This document shows, one piece after another, positions 40,738 to 50,029 of a DNA stretch of 64,000 bases. Position 1 is the stretch's first letter; each line of letters starts with the position of its first letter. Source of the stretch: Fibrobacter succinogenes (GTDB lineage: Bacteria; Fibrobacterota; Fibrobacteria; Fibrobacterales; Fibrobacteraceae); contig CADCGB010000002.1 in NCBI GenBank assembly GCA_902800815.1, forward strand, positions 1 to 64,000. Direction: 5' to 3'. The position numbers were made by a program, and so were the translations under genes. The notes under the pieces were generated by a model that was not told where the DNA came from, made no database searches, and was given only the letters and a program-made list of their open reading frames with translations.

Positions 40738-43560
40738 TTAGAATCCCTGACCGATGACAAAGTTGAATTCCATATCGCCCACGTTGGTACGCTGCAGGCC
40801 GGTGTAGGTCTCGCCCACATCGAGCGGCCAGGCGAAGTCAAACCCGATAATGCCGAGCATAGGCACCACTACGCGGAAACCGAAACCGATATCCTTCTTG
40901 AGGCTCGACGGATCCCATTCGCTGAGCGGGTTCCTGCTGGGCTTTGCAACCTTCGTCTTGGGGTCATAGCGTTCACCGAACACGTTACCCGCGTCGAAGA
41001 AGAACGGCAACAGGTAGAACACCTGCGGCACAATGCCAAGTTGCAGTTCAGCACCCGTGTACTGGTAGCTGCGGCCCAGGCGGCGGTAACCGATAGAGCC
41101 CGAGCTGTAACCACGCATGTTGCCCTCGTAGCCCATCACGCCACCCATCGTGAACAGCGTGCGGTACTGCAACTGGTCGCCAAACATCACACCGTACTCG
41201 TTGGTAAGTGCAATCGCGAGGCGGTCGCGGAACAGCGGGAACCACCACTTGATGGTGAGTTCCGTCTTGACAAACTCGAAGTCGCTGAACAGCAGGCCAT
41301 CGGCCACCTGGATATCGAGCTGGTAGCGGGAGCCTTCCGTCGGGAACTGCGGCAGGTTCTTGTCGTCGCGCACCAGGCGGAAATTGATAGCCGATTCGAT
41401 ACCGGTGTACACCACGTAGCTGTCGTCGATGTTCGGGCCCTGCTTGTTCATGAGCCAACTGTAACCGACCTGGCCGTAGAAGTAGTCATCGGGCCACTTG
41501 AGGCGCTTACCCACGTACACGGAACCACCGTAGCGGGTAATGTTCGGGTCGCCGTAATCTTCCATGTTCCACCAGGAGTAACTCAGGCTTGCACCGAGGG
41601 TAATCGGCTTGTCGAGGAGCCAGGGTTCCTGGAAGCTAATGGATGCGCTCTTCTTGTCGGCACCGTATTCCACGCTCAGGCTTGCGGCCTGGCCGTCACC
41701 CATACAGCAGTTCGGGATAGAAATACTTGCCGTACCCACAAGACCATCGCTCTCGCTGTACGAAACACCCAGGCTGAACTGGCCGGTACCTGCTTCCTTC
41801 TCTTGCACGGTGAAGTCGAGGTCCACCTCCTGTTCGCCGTAAATCTTGATATCGGGCACCACCATGTCGAAGTAGTTGAGCTGCATGATTTCGCGGAAGC
41901 TACGTTCCAGCAGGGACTGGCGGTACGTATCGCCCGGATACAGGCGCACCTCGCGGCGGATCACCTTCTCGTTCGTCTTGGTGTTGCCGTGGATATACAC
42001 CTTGTGGATGCTTGCGGGCAGACCTTCGCGCATGCGGTACGTGAGGTTCACCACGGAGTCGTTCACAAACGTGCGTTCCTCGTCGTACTGGGCAAACAGG
42101 TAGCCATCCTCGCGGTAAACGTCGAGCAGCGCCTTCCTGGAGGCATCGTAGAGGTACTGGTCGAACACCGCACCGCTATCCAGGCGGAAGGCGTAGCCAA
42201 GCACCTTGTCGTTCAAAACCTCGTTACCCGAGAAGTGCACGTTGCCCATGTAGTAGCGGCGGCCTTCCACCATGCCAATGTGGATGCAGATATCGCTCGA
42301 GGTGTGGATATTGTCGTACTTGTTCAGGAGCGGGAACATGTCCTCGATCATGTAGCGCACGAGCAACTTTTCCTCGTATTCCGAGCGCTTCTTGAGTTTC
42401 TTGAGCGAGTCAATCTTCGGGTTGTTGAACTTGCGGCCATCAACAATCTTGAGCCATTCCTTGCGGGAATCCTCGTAGCGGATAATGTCGTTGATGAGCT
42501 TGAGGGCGTCTTCCTCTTCCTTGACCACCGGGAGCGGACGGGTCACGTACCCGTGGTGCGACATCTCCTTGGAGGTGCGGAAGAAGTGTGAGACCTGCAT
42601 CGTGGGCTTGCCCGCCATCTTGTACATGGCTGTCGCCGGGTCGCCCATCGCGCGGTTCAACTGGTCGTAGAGCGGCTGCAGGCGCTCGCCCACCGGCACC
42701 ATTCGGCCCAGGTAGAACAGGCAGCTGGAATCGGGCAGGTATTCGGCGCGGTATTCGGTCAGTTCCGCATCCAGGTAGCCAAAGTGGCGGATGGCGTTCA
42801 ACACCGTGTCGCGGTCAGCCTCAAAAACAGTCTCCTTGAACTCGCCACCACCGTACCACTGGTCCACCTTCGTGAGCATGTGGTCGGTAATGTCTATCGC
42901 GGGTACGTTGTCGTTACCCGTAATCTCTATGCGGCGCACCTTCACCTTCTCGCCCTCGCGGATAATGAAGGTCACCATGTTCTTGTTGTCATCTACGGGG
43001 GTCTCGCGGTAGCCCACCTCGGCCAGCAAGAAGCCTTCGGAATGGTAGTAGTCGATCATCGCCTGGCGGTCGCGTTCCAGTTGGCTCTTGCTGTAAACCT
43101 GGCCCGGAATCAGGCGCATCTTGAGGCGCAAGTCGTCTTCGGAGACCTCGTCGTTACCGTCCAGCACCGCCGTATCGAGGGCAGGCAGTTCCTTAATCTT
43201 GAATATGAGGTCGACCTCGGTGCTGTTGTCGATATAGTCGACCCAGGCAGAAACGTCGTCAAAAAGGCCCGACTTGTAGAGGGCGGACACCGCCTCCTGG
43301 ACCTTGTCAGAAAGTACCGTGGGCGAAAAAGTCTGGCCATCGCGGATGCCAATTCGGCTCAACACCGCACGCTGGTCCATGTTCACATTACCTTCAATCT
43401 TAACCTTGCGAACCTTGTTTTCGGCCATATAGTCCACAGGCATCTGGGACATATCCAATAGCTGGGCCTGAACAAGACCAACAATACACAGAATCAATAA
43501 AATCAGACGGGTACGCAGAATAAACCTACCTATAGATTCAAAAAACTTAAAATACCGCAC
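40738..43560 (-). CDS. bamA: Outer membrane protein assembly factor BamA with enlarged POTRA3
   Basis: BamA folds and inserts barrel proteins in the outer membrane. The 940-residue sequence has a signal peptide (about 1-32) and five POTRA domains: 48-123, 124-203, 206-435, 436-513 and 516-588 (approximate). The third is broken by about 145 extra residues (280-424: DPATAMYKMAGKPT, a Lys/Glu-rich helical stretch KIDSLKKLKKRSEYEEKLL). The barrel follows from about 590 (GTGQFSLGVSYSESDGLVGTASISIPN). The loop-6 motif appears as GNMRGYSSG rather than VRGF. The C-terminus GDMEFNFVIGQGF ends in Phe. BamA is usually near 800 residues, so the insertion accounts for the surplus. The gene is followed by the OmpH/Skp gene. 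Confidence 0.92.
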   Translation of the reverse strand: MRYFKFFESIGRFILRTRLILLILCIVGLVQAQLLDMSQMPVDYMAENKVRKVKIEGNVNMDQRAVLSRIGIRDGQTFSPTVLSDKVQEAVSALYKSGLFDDVSAWVDYIDNSTEVDLIFKIKELPALDTAVLDGNDEVSEDDLRLKMRLIPGQVYSKSQLERDRQAMIDYYHSEGFLLAEVGYRETPVDDNKNMVTFIIREGEKVKVRRIEITGNDNVPAIDITDHMLTKVDQWYGGGEFKETVFEADRDTVLNAIRHFGYLDAELTEYRAEYLPDSSCLFYLGRMVPVGERLQPLYDQLNRAMGDPATAMYKMAGKPTMQVSHFFRTSKEMSHHGYVTRPLPVVKEEEDALKLINDIIRYEDSRKEWLKIVDGRKFNNPKIDSLKKLKKRSEYEEKLLVRYMIEDMFPLLNKYDNIHTSSDICIHIGMVEGRRYYMGNVHFSGNEVLNDKVLGYAFRLDSGAVFDQYLYDASRKALLDVYREDGYLFAQYDEERTFVNDSVVNLTYRMREGLPASIHKVYIHGNTKTNEKVIRREVRLYPGDTYRQSLLERSFREIMQLNYFDMVVPDIKIYGEQEVDLDFTVQEKEAGTGQFSLGVSYSESDGLVGTASISIPNCCMGDGQAASLSVEYGADKKSASISFQEPWLLDKPITLGASLSYSWWNMEDYGDPNITRYGGSVYVGKRLKWPDDYFYGQVGYSWLMNKQGPNIDDSYVVYTGIESAINFRLVRDDKNLPQFPTEGSRYQLDIQVADGLLFSDFEFVKTELTIKWWFPLFRDRLAIALTNEYGVMFGDQLQYRTLFTMGGVMGYEGNMRGYSSGSIGYRRLGRSYQYTGAELQLGIVPQVFYLLPFFFDAGNVFGERYDPKTKVAKPSRNPLSEWDPSSLKKDIGFGFRVVVPMLGIIGFDFAWPLDVGETYTGLQRTNVGDMEFNFVIGQGF

Positions 43561-43770
43561 AAAAATACAAAAATTGAAATGTTCCGCCCAACCGGATTTG
43601 CCGAAAAACGCACTTTGTCCGTCAACTTTTCACTGATTGTAAAAAATGCGGCGACCAAGGTGAAAAAAGCGGCGATGAAGAAAACTTTTATATTTTTTTT
43701 CATTCTTTCCCGGCTTAAAAAGACTAAATTCTTCTCGTTAAATTTCAACCACTCTTTTTTAGAGGATTAT
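43561..43770 (+). promoter_or_regulatory. Divergent intergenic region, bamA / paaK
   Basis: 210 AT-rich bases between the two divergent starts, with long A and T tracts. The paaK frame stays open upstream to 43579 but without a ribosome site or conserved N-terminus, so that part is treated as non-coding. Both promoters must lie here. Confidence 0.35.
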
Positions 43771-45108
43771 ATGCGTTCAACCGCCTGGAATGACGAAGAA
43801 AACAAGGTCCTGCCCGAAATGGCCCTGGACTTCATGCCCGAAGAAAAATTGCGCGACCTGCAGCTGCAGCGTATGCGCGCCACCGTAAAGCTCGCCTACG
43901 AGAAAGTTCCCCTTTTCCGTGAACGCATGGACGAGAAGGGCCTCAAGCCCGAAGACATCAAGAGTCTCAAGGACGTCGCCAAGCTCCCCTTCACCATGAA
44001 GAAGGACCTGCGCGACACCTACCCGTACGGCCTGTTCGCCGTCGACCTGAGCGAAGTCGTGCGCCTGCACGCAAGTTCGGGCACCACCGGCAAGCCCATC
44101 GTGGTCGGCTACACCAAGGAAGACATGGACGTTTGGGCCCAGGTCGTTAAGCGCGGCCTCCTCGCCTGCGGGTTCAGGAGCACCGACATTGTGCAGAACT
44201 TCTACGGCTACGGCCTGTTCACTGGCGGTCTCGGCATCCACGGCGGCTTTGAAGCCCTCGGCGCGACCGTCATCCCCATCAGCGGCGGCAATACCGAACG
44301 CCAGGTGATGCTCATGAAGGACTTCGGCGTTACCGCAGTGGGCGGAACCCCGAGTTACTTTGTACGTATTATCGATGTTGCCGAAAAGATGGGTGTCGAC
44401 ATCCGTGACCTGAAGGTGAAGCGTGGCATCTTCGGTGCAGAACCGTGGAGCGACGGCATGCGCGACTACATCGAAGAAAAGACCGGCATCAAGGCATACG
44501 ACATCTACGGTCTTTCCGAAATCGTGGGCCCGGGCGTGGGCTGTGAATGCGAGTGCCGCGACGGCATCCATATCTTCGAAGACCACTTCTACCCCGAAAT
44601 TGTGGACCCCGAAACGCTTGAACCGCTGCCGGACGGCGAAGAGGGCGAACTCGTGCTTTCTACGCTCAGCAAGAAGGCCATGCCCATCATCCGCTACCGC
44701 ACCCGCGACATTACCGCCATCGAGAAGACCAAGTGCAAGTGCGGCCGTACCATCCGCCGTATCCGCCGCATTGGCCGCCGTAGCGACGACATGATTATTA
44801 TGCGCGGTGTGAACGTGTTCCCGAGCCAGATCGAGACGGCCCTCCTCCGCGCAGAGAAGGCTCTGCCGCACTACCAGATTGTGCTCGACACCAAGAACAA
44901 CATGGACACGCTCGAGGTGAAGGTGGAAGTTTCCCGCGACATGGTGAGCGACTCCATGAGCGACATGGAACAGCTGAACAAGAAGTTCAAGCACTCCATC
45001 GAACAGATTCTCGGCATTTCCGTCATCGTCACGCTGTGCGAACCCGATTCGCTGCCGCGTAGCGAAGGCAAGGCCAAGCGCGTCATTGATAACAGGAAGA
45101 AGATGTAA
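43771..45108 (+). CDS. Phenylacetate-CoA ligase family adenylate-forming enzyme
   Basis: The start at 43771 (MRSTAWNDEENK) follows AGAGGA at 5 bases. The 445-residue protein shows LRDLQLQRMRATVKLAYEKVPLFRERMDEKG, then VVRLHASSGTTGKPIVVGYTKEDM with the AMP-binding loop. NFYGYGLFTGGLGIHGGFEALGATVIPISGGNTERQ, YDIYGLSEIVGPGVGCECECRDGIHIFED and the C-terminal RSDDMIIMRGVNVFPSQIE follow. These are the PaaK family blocks; it activates an aryl acid with ATP and CoA. In anaerobic gut bacteria such enzymes often activate indole- or phenyl-acetate derived from amino acids, but the exact substrate is not readable. It lies 11 bases before an ACT-domain gene, a common partnership. Confidence 0.9.
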   Translation: MRSTAWNDEENKVLPEMALDFMPEEKLRDLQLQRMRATVKLAYEKVPLFRERMDEKGLKPEDIKSLKDVAKLPFTMKKDLRDTYPYGLFAVDLSEVVRLHASSGTTGKPIVVGYTKEDMDVWAQVVKRGLLACGFRSTDIVQNFYGYGLFTGGLGIHGGFEALGATVIPISGGNTERQVMLMKDFGVTAVGGTPSYFVRIIDVAEKMGVDIRDLKVKRGIFGAEPWSDGMRDYIEEKTGIKAYDIYGLSEIVGPGVGCECECRDGIHIFEDHFYPEIVDPETLEPLPDGEEGELVLSTLSKKAMPIIRYRTRDITAIEKTKCKCGRTIRRIRRIGRRSDDMIIMRGVNVFPSQIETALLRAEKALPHYQIVLDTKNNMDTLEVKVEVSRDMVSDSMSDMEQLNKKFKHSIEQILGISVIVTLCEPDSLPRSEGKAKRVIDNRKKM

Positions 45109-45119
45109 GGAGGCAAAAC

Positions 45120-45545
45120 ATGAAGATTCCGCAAGTATCCGTTTTCGTTTCTAACCGTCCAGGCCGTCTCCAGACGGTGTGCCGCTCGCTTGCCGACGCC
45201 GGCGTGAACCTCCTTTCGCTCACGCTTGCCGACTCCGGCGAGTTCGGGCTCATCCGCCTCATTGTCAGTGACCCGGAAAAGGCTGTCGACGTGCTCGCGA
45301 AGGCGGGCCTCAGTGCCACCATCACCGACGTGGTCGCCTGCCCCGTGAACGCCGCCATCGGTGGCCTTGCCGAACTGCTCTCTACAGCAGTTGGCAGCCA
45401 GCAGATTGACTACATGTACGCCTACCCCTCCACACTGAACGGCAGCAACATCATGATTCTGCGTTTCCAGGATACGGACAAGGCTATCGAGGCACTTGAA
45501 GCCACGCACTTCAAGGCCATCAGCAAGGAAGAACTGCTGGGATAA
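45120..45545 (+). CDS. ACT-domain protein paired with PaaK
   Basis: A 141-residue protein with two ACT-like beta-alpha-beta units. The first is IPQVSVFVSNRPGRLQTVCRSLADAGVNLLSLTLADSGEFGLIRLIV, and the second includes YMYAYPSTLNGSNIMILRFQDTDKAIEALEAT. ACT domains bind amino acids or related acids and adjust enzymes allosterically. Genes of this type sit directly after paaK in many anaerobes, so regulation of the ligase is the likely role. An AGGAGG site lies 6 bases before the ATG. Confidence 0.85.
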   Translation: MKIPQVSVFVSNRPGRLQTVCRSLADAGVNLLSLTLADSGEFGLIRLIVSDPEKAVDVLAKAGLSATITDVVACPVNAAIGGLAELLSTAVGSQQIDYMYAYPSTLNGSNIMILRFQDTDKAIEALEATHFKAISKEELLG

Positions 45546-45551
45546 CGAGCC

Positions 45552-45616
45552 GTCATCCCAGCGACCTTAGTTGTCATCCTGAGCGAAGGCGCAATGCGCC
45601 GAAGTCGAAGGATCCA
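45552..45616. repeat. Dispersed gtcatcctgagc-type repeat element
   Basis: Two copies of gtcatcc (45552-45558 and 45573-45579), the hairpin ggcgc/gcgcc (45588-45600) and outer inverted ends atcct/aggat (45576-45613). It lies just downstream of the ACT gene and before the terminator. The start is shared with 18781. Confidence 0.7.
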
Positions 45617-45625
45617 AAAACATTA

Positions 45626-45654
45626 AACGCCAAGCTTTCGCTCGGCGTTTTTTT
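45626..45654 (+). terminator. Terminator after the PaaK-ACT unit
   Basis: The stem aacgcc-agc pairs with gct-ggcgtt (one mismatch), loop tttc, and a run of seven T follows. Confidence 0.75.
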
Positions 45655-45679
45655 CACCTTGTCCTAGGCGACAAACTGG

Positions 45680-47239
45680 TTATTTCACGGTATAAATCGT
45701 GAGAGTCTTGCTGTATTCGTAGCCGACAACGAGAAGTGCGGCGCCGTTCGGGCTTTTTTCGGCGGGGATAAACAGCACGCCTTCGGGGCCACGGTCGCTA
45801 GGGTCTAGGTAGTAGTCAACAATCCTTGGCGAGGGATTGCTCGTCTTGCCGAAATCGGTAATGTCGAATACAGCGATGCCGCTCGTGCGTTCAAGCCCCA
45901 CAAAGGCGTATCGCTTGCCCGCGACCTCGCCCACGGTCACATTTTCGGGTTCGCAGCCCTTGTCTTCGCTGCGAGAATCCATCTTGACCTTGTTCTTTTT
46001 CGAATTCCAGTTAAAGTAATCGGGAGCGACCTTCGAGATAGTGCGTTCGAGCATGTCGCCACTATCCCAGATAAGCGCGCCCGTTGCACCGTCAAAGATG
46101 CTCACACTGCGAGAGCCAAACGTGTATGCGTACGGGCAACGGCCACCGGGCACAATATCGGGCGCGACATCGCAACGTTCCAGGTTGCTCACGGAAATTC
46201 CATTCAAATCATTCACCAGCTCCGAAGTAAACACTTTCGGGTCCAGGCGACCCTGCTGCGAAAGCATCACGAGGCTTGTCACGTCGGTCCATGCCTTGTA
46301 ATCGTTCACGGGAGCGCCCTCGTTCGCCGTAACCACAAAAGACCTGCCGTTTACAACAAACGAAGAAATGCCATCGGGCTGGCGCAGGCCGCGCAGCGGG
46401 TAGTTTGCAATTTCAACTTTCGAGTTCTTCTTGGCGTCGAGCCCGAACCCGGGAACGGAATGGTCGACAAACCCGAGCGGGTACACGTTCGTGATTTTCT
46501 TTGCGGCAATGTCAACGACCGCAATCGCATTGTTCTCCTGCAGGCTCACCCACGCCGTCTTGGAATCCGGCGAAACGGTGATGTACTCGGGTTCGAGCGT
46601 CTTCACGAACCCCTGCGCTCCGGTCTTGCGGACGCCCTGCGCCATCAGCGCTGCAGTATCGAGCCCGTCAAAGCCCGCAACCGCAATCTCGAGGCGAGAC
46701 CACGGGCCATCCTTCGGGGCGGTTATAATCGCGACACCGCCCTCGGGATCTTCGCGGAAGTTTATGTCGGGAGAGCCCTCGCAGGCCACCAGAAGCGCCG
46801 AGCCATCGGGCGTAAACGTGAGCATGTCGGGCTGGTGGCAGACCTCGAAGAACCCGAGAACCTCAAGGCTGTCGGTATAGCGCATCACCTGCACGTGGCC
46901 CTTCTTCCACTCCGGAGCGTTCAGCAGGCTCACGGCGAAAAGGTTCCCGTTCACCGTCACGCTCGAGGCATCGCCCCCCAGCGAAACGGTCCTTACCACC
47001 CTCGGCTTTGCCACGTTGGAAAGGTCGACAATTTCGAGCAGGTTCTCGCCACCCACGACAAACAACTTCTTCTTTTCGGGCATGTACGCCGAGATTTCCG
47101 CAGACTTCATGGGGATTGTCGCAACCGGCGTGAGCGTTGCCCCCAGCTGGAACTGGCCCGCAGGCGCGCCGCCACCCTTCGCAAGGCAAAGCCCCGCGCC
47201 CAGCAACACACCCACAGCAGCACACAGTCCAAGCCTCAT
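45680..47239 (-). CDS. Secreted beta-propeller protein, choice-of-anchor I-like
   Basis: The start at 47239 (MRLGLCAAVG) is preceded by GGAGG. The 519-residue protein has a signal peptide (about 1-20) followed by a seven-bladed-propeller-like series. It includes VEISAYMPEKKKLFVVGGENLLEIVDLSNVAKPRVV, VEVCHQPDMLTFTPDGSALLVACEG, EPEYITVSPDSKTAWVSLQENNAIAVVDIA and ANEGAPVNDYKAWTDV. The last part is YAFVGLERTSGIAVFDITDF, RGPEGVLFIPAEKSPNGAALLVVGYEYSKTLTIY. These strings match the choice-of-anchor I domain seen in secreted or surface proteins, often near phosphatase or nucleotidase domains. No catalytic motif is seen. It is 10 bases after the small coiled-coil gene. Confidence 0.75.
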   Translation of the reverse strand: MRLGLCAAVGVLLGAGLCLAKGGGAPAGQFQLGATLTPVATIPMKSAEISAYMPEKKKLFVVGGENLLEIVDLSNVAKPRVVRTVSLGGDASSVTVNGNLFAVSLLNAPEWKKGHVQVMRYTDSLEVLGFFEVCHQPDMLTFTPDGSALLVACEGSPDINFREDPEGGVAIITAPKDGPWSRLEIAVAGFDGLDTAALMAQGVRKTGAQGFVKTLEPEYITVSPDSKTAWVSLQENNAIAVVDIAAKKITNVYPLGFVDHSVPGFGLDAKKNSKVEIANYPLRGLRQPDGISSFVVNGRSFVVTANEGAPVNDYKAWTDVTSLVMLSQQGRLDPKVFTSELVNDLNGISVSNLERCDVAPDIVPGGRCPYAYTFGSRSVSIFDGATGALIWDSGDMLERTISKVAPDYFNWNSKKNKVKMDSRSEDKGCEPENVTVGEVAGKRYAFVGLERTSGIAVFDITDFGKTSNPSPRIVDYYLDPSDRGPEGVLFIPAEKSPNGAALLVVGYEYSKTLTIYTVK

Positions 47240-47249
47240 GCGGCCTCCG

Positions 47250-47750
47250 TCAATCAAAAATCAGCCAGAACAGGAGCGCCCCGACAAGCAGGCCACCCAT
47301 AAACGAAGATGAACTCATCACGGCAGCCTTGCGGCGTTCCTCGTCGGCACGGTCCTTATCCTTCTCGCTCGCCTCGATGGCAATCCCGAGGGCCTTCGCG
47401 CAGACCTCGTTGTTCTGCTTCATCACCTGGTAACTCTGTTCCCAGTTCGCGCACTTGGCCTCCTCGACCACCACCGACTTGCGGAGAGAATCCTTCTCCA
47501 CGGTGCAGAGGCTATCGCGAAGCTGCATCACGCTATCGCGTATGGCAAGTTCCTCTTGCATTACATCCACTGGGACCATCTCTGCAGGGGCTTCGGTTGC
47601 AGGCGATTCACCCGCAGGCTGTGCGGGCGCAGCCTGTGTATTTGCAACTTGTGTATTTGCGGCATTAGACTGTGCATCGCCTGCCTTAGACGGCGCGGCG
47701 AGCGCGAACGCGACTGCAAAAAATAGAACAGCGAGGGACCTCATAAGCAT
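47250..47750 (-). CDS. Secreted coiled-coil protein with C-terminal membrane segment (166 aa)
   Basis: A signal peptide (about residues 1-19) is followed by an Ala/Pro/Gln-rich linker (ANTQVANTQAAPAQPAGESPATEAPAE). A helical region with heptad spacing (EELAIRDSVMQLRDSLCTVEKDSLRKSVVVEEAKCANWEQSYQVMK, abridged) and a C-terminal hydrophobic segment (SSSFMGGLLVGALLFWLIF) complete it. It therefore looks like a periplasmic stalk anchored at its C-terminus. The family is unknown. Two possible starts (47750, 47744) lie 6 bases apart. Short gaps suggest an operon with its neighbours. Confidence 0.65.
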   Translation of the reverse strand: MLMRSLAVLFFAVAFALAAPSKAGDAQSNAANTQVANTQAAPAQPAGESPATEAPAEMVPVDVMQEELAIRDSVMQLRDSLCTVEKDSLRKSVVVEEAKCANWEQSYQVMKQNNEVCAKALGIAIEASEKDKDRADEERRKAAVMSSSSFMGGLLVGALLFWLIFD

Positions 47751-47760
47751 CGGCTACGAC

Positions 47761-48987
47761 CTACCTGGGCAAAACCGCCATCTTGCTCCACTTGCCGTTG
47801 GAGTACTTCACGTAGTATACGCCCGGGGCAAGCTTGCCGGAGTTATTCACGATGGAGCCGTCGAGGGTACGCACCTGCACCATGCGGGCAGAACCGTCAA
47901 GAGTCGGCGCAGTCACGAGACGTGCCGATTTTTCGGAAGAACTCGATTCCGGTTCAGCGCCAGAAGAAGATGTTCCTTGCGTGCCGCTGGAAGACGTTGC
48001 AGGCTTGTCGCTGGAAGAGGATTCCTGCGTGCTAGAAGATCCCGGCACGTTGCTCGAAGAAGACAATGCCGGCCCTGTAGAAGAAGACGTCTCGGGCTTA
48101 GCAGAAGAAGAACTTTCATCATCAGCAGAGGATGTCGGGCCCGGAGTCCCGCTGGACGAGGACTGTTCCGCAGACGAAGATGTTGCCGGCGTATGGCTCG
48201 AAGAGGACTTTACCTCGGACGAGGAACTCACTACCACGCTAGAAGAAGACTCAGGCTCCGGCACCTTGCGGGAATCGACAAGCACGACCTTAAGGGTCTG
48301 AATGCGGATTGACTTTGTAGTATCAGGAATCGCTAATTTTGCAATAGCCCTATTAACAGCATTCAACGAATCGTTTCCTGTTGTGGTCGCGTAATAACTA
48401 TTTGTTGTAACAGACGTTTCAGTTCGGTTTATATGTTGATAAGATGCAGAAGCAAACCAGAATTCAAAGGCAAACTCAAATGTTGTTGAATAAAGCAATT
48501 GGTTCGATTGGAATGAATAATCCTGAGGAATCTGGTCAGGGACAAACGCCAACAGGTTATAAGTGTTCGTAGCATCATGCCCTTCCATCGTCAGTTCAAG
48601 CAAGGTGTAGATTCTTGTTGCAACATCATCTTCGCTAACTTTTTCCCATGTCTGGCGAGTGTTCCATTTGGCATACCCCACTTCCAGACCTTGCGACTCT
48701 ATGCAGCCGGCTTTTATAGAAATGGGCAATTGCATTGAACTAGTCGTACTGATACTAACCTTCACCGTCTCATATGTATAATGGCGCTTGGCATTCGAGG
48801 AGTCCTTCACCCACGTCTTCGGATTGCCGTACCAGTTCGATTCGTCAATATAGGCAGGCACGAGTTCAATCACCGGAGTCTCACCCAGCGAAAGGGAATC
48901 GCAAACATTCTGAATCGGCGTATCTTCTGCCGCATAGAGGGCCGGCACCATCATAAGTGCAGCGAGCACGAAAAACAACTTTTTCAT
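47761..48987 (-). CDS. Secreted protein with poly-Ser linker and C-terminal sorting-like module
   Basis: The signal peptide (MKKLFFVLAALMMVPALYAAED) leads into a novel N-terminal domain of about 230 residues. The linker of about 100 residues is built of SSSS blocks mixed with Ala/Pro/Thr/Glu (about 245-345). The last 60 residues (LVTAPTLDGSARMVQVRTLDGSIVNNSGKLAPGVYYVKYSNGKWSKMAV) resemble a C-terminal secretion or anchoring module with a basic end. The N-terminal domain's DNA (about 48300-48780) is visibly richer in A+T than its surroundings, which hints at a different origin. No enzymatic motif is visible. It is first in a possible three-gene unit. Confidence 0.7.
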   Translation of the reverse strand: MKKLFFVLAALMMVPALYAAEDTPIQNVCDSLSLGETPVIELVPAYIDESNWYGNPKTWVKDSSNAKRHYTYETVKVSISTTSSMQLPISIKAGCIESQGLEVGYAKWNTRQTWEKVSEDDVATRIYTLLELTMEGHDATNTYNLLAFVPDQIPQDYSFQSNQLLYSTTFEFAFEFWFASASYQHINRTETSVTTNSYYATTTGNDSLNAVNRAIAKLAIPDTTKSIRIQTLKVVLVDSRKVPEPESSSSVVVSSSSEVKSSSSHTPATSSSAEQSSSSGTPGPTSSADDESSSSAKPETSSSTGPALSSSSNVPGSSSTQESSSSDKPATSSSGTQGTSSSGAEPESSSSEKSARLVTAPTLDGSARMVQVRTLDGSIVNNSGKLAPGVYYVKYSNGKWSKMAVLPR

Positions 48988-49046
48988 AGGACCTCCTTAT
49001 TCCTCCTAAATATACATCGTTTTCGCCCGGAGTGTTAGCGGGCAAA

Positions 49047-50009
49047 CTACCCGCGGGCCGCAAGAATGCGCTTCCAGCCGTCTTCGGGGATTTGCGCACC
49101 CATCACCTGCACAACCTCGTTACTCACAACACTCCCGAGGTTGCCGCTGCGTTCCATGTCCCAGCCGTTCATGTAGCCGTACAGGAATCCCGACGCCCAC
49201 AGGTCACCGGCGCCAGTCGTATCGATGGCCTTCGCGGGGCCAGCCTGCACGTGGGTCACCTTGCCGTCCTTCGCAATGAGGGCGCCACGCTTGCCAATCT
49301 TCACCACGGCGACCTTCGCCTTCTGCGCAAGCACGTCGAGAGCGGCTTCTTCCTTGACGCCCGCATAGGCATAGGCCTCGTCCTCGTTCGCGATAATGAT
49401 ATCAATCATCTTTTCAGCAAAGAGTTCATCGAACAGCTTGCGGCAGGCTTCCACCACGCCAAAGCTGCTGAAGTCGAGCGCGGTTTCCACACCCAGGCTG
49501 CGGGCAAGCGTGAACGACTTCTTGAAACAGTCCGCATTGAACGCGCGGTAGCCTTCCGCATAGAGCAGGCCTACACCATCGTAGAGCGCGGGCACAAAGT
49601 CATCGCTAGCAAGGAAGTCAGATGCCCCGAGGTAAGTCCACATGGAGCGCTGGGCATCGGGCGTCACCGCACTGAACACACAACCCGTAGCGGCATCGCT
49701 CATCCCGAGCTTCGATTCCACGCCGTTACGTTCCAGGTGCTCGCGGAAAATCTTCCCGAGTTCGTCATCGCCGACCTTCGAAATGAAGGCAGCCTTGCCA
49801 CCCAGGCGAGAAAGTCCGACCATCGTATTGCAGGTAGAGCCGCCCGGCACGCGCAGCGGGTTCTTGAGCGCAGCAAGGAACTTTTCCATCTGCGGCCAGT
49901 CCACCATATTCATGCCGCCCTTCTGCACGCCCTGCGATTCAATCCAAGCGTCATCCACGTTCGCGAGAATATCAACGAGGGCAGCGCCCATACCAAGAAC
50001 TTTCTTCAT
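49047..50009 (-). CDS. PfkB-family carbohydrate/adenosine kinase
   Basis: The 320-residue protein begins KKVLGMGAALVDILANVDDAW, then MNMVDWPQMEKFLAALKNPLRVPGGSTCNTMVGLSRLGGKAAFISKVGDDELG. The PfkB signatures are NEDEAYAYAGV and DTTGAGDLWASGFLYGYMNG, where the GAGD motif with the catalytic Asp is intact. The family phosphorylates sugars or nucleosides. The sequence most resembles the adenosine-kinase subgroup in bacteria, but a specific substrate is not certain. It lies 20 bases after the rhomboid gene. Confidence 0.85.
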   Translation of the reverse strand: MKKVLGMGAALVDILANVDDAWIESQGVQKGGMNMVDWPQMEKFLAALKNPLRVPGGSTCNTMVGLSRLGGKAAFISKVGDDELGKIFREHLERNGVESKLGMSDAATGCVFSAVTPDAQRSMWTYLGASDFLASDDFVPALYDGVGLLYAEGYRAFNADCFKKSFTLARSLGVETALDFSSFGVVEACRKLFDELFAEKMIDIIIANEDEAYAYAGVKEEAALDVLAQKAKVAVVKIGKRGALIAKDGKVTHVQAGPAKAIDTTGAGDLWASGFLYGYMNGWDMERSGNLGSVVSNEVVQVMGAQIPEDGWKRILAARG

Positions 50010-50029
50010 CAGACAACCTCAAAAATGAA

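Noticed and set aside
40722..42591. Long frame on the plus strand through bamA
   Set aside because: It is a shadow of bamA, whose POTRA and barrel pattern is clear; codon-position bias of GC-rich genes opens the opposite strand.
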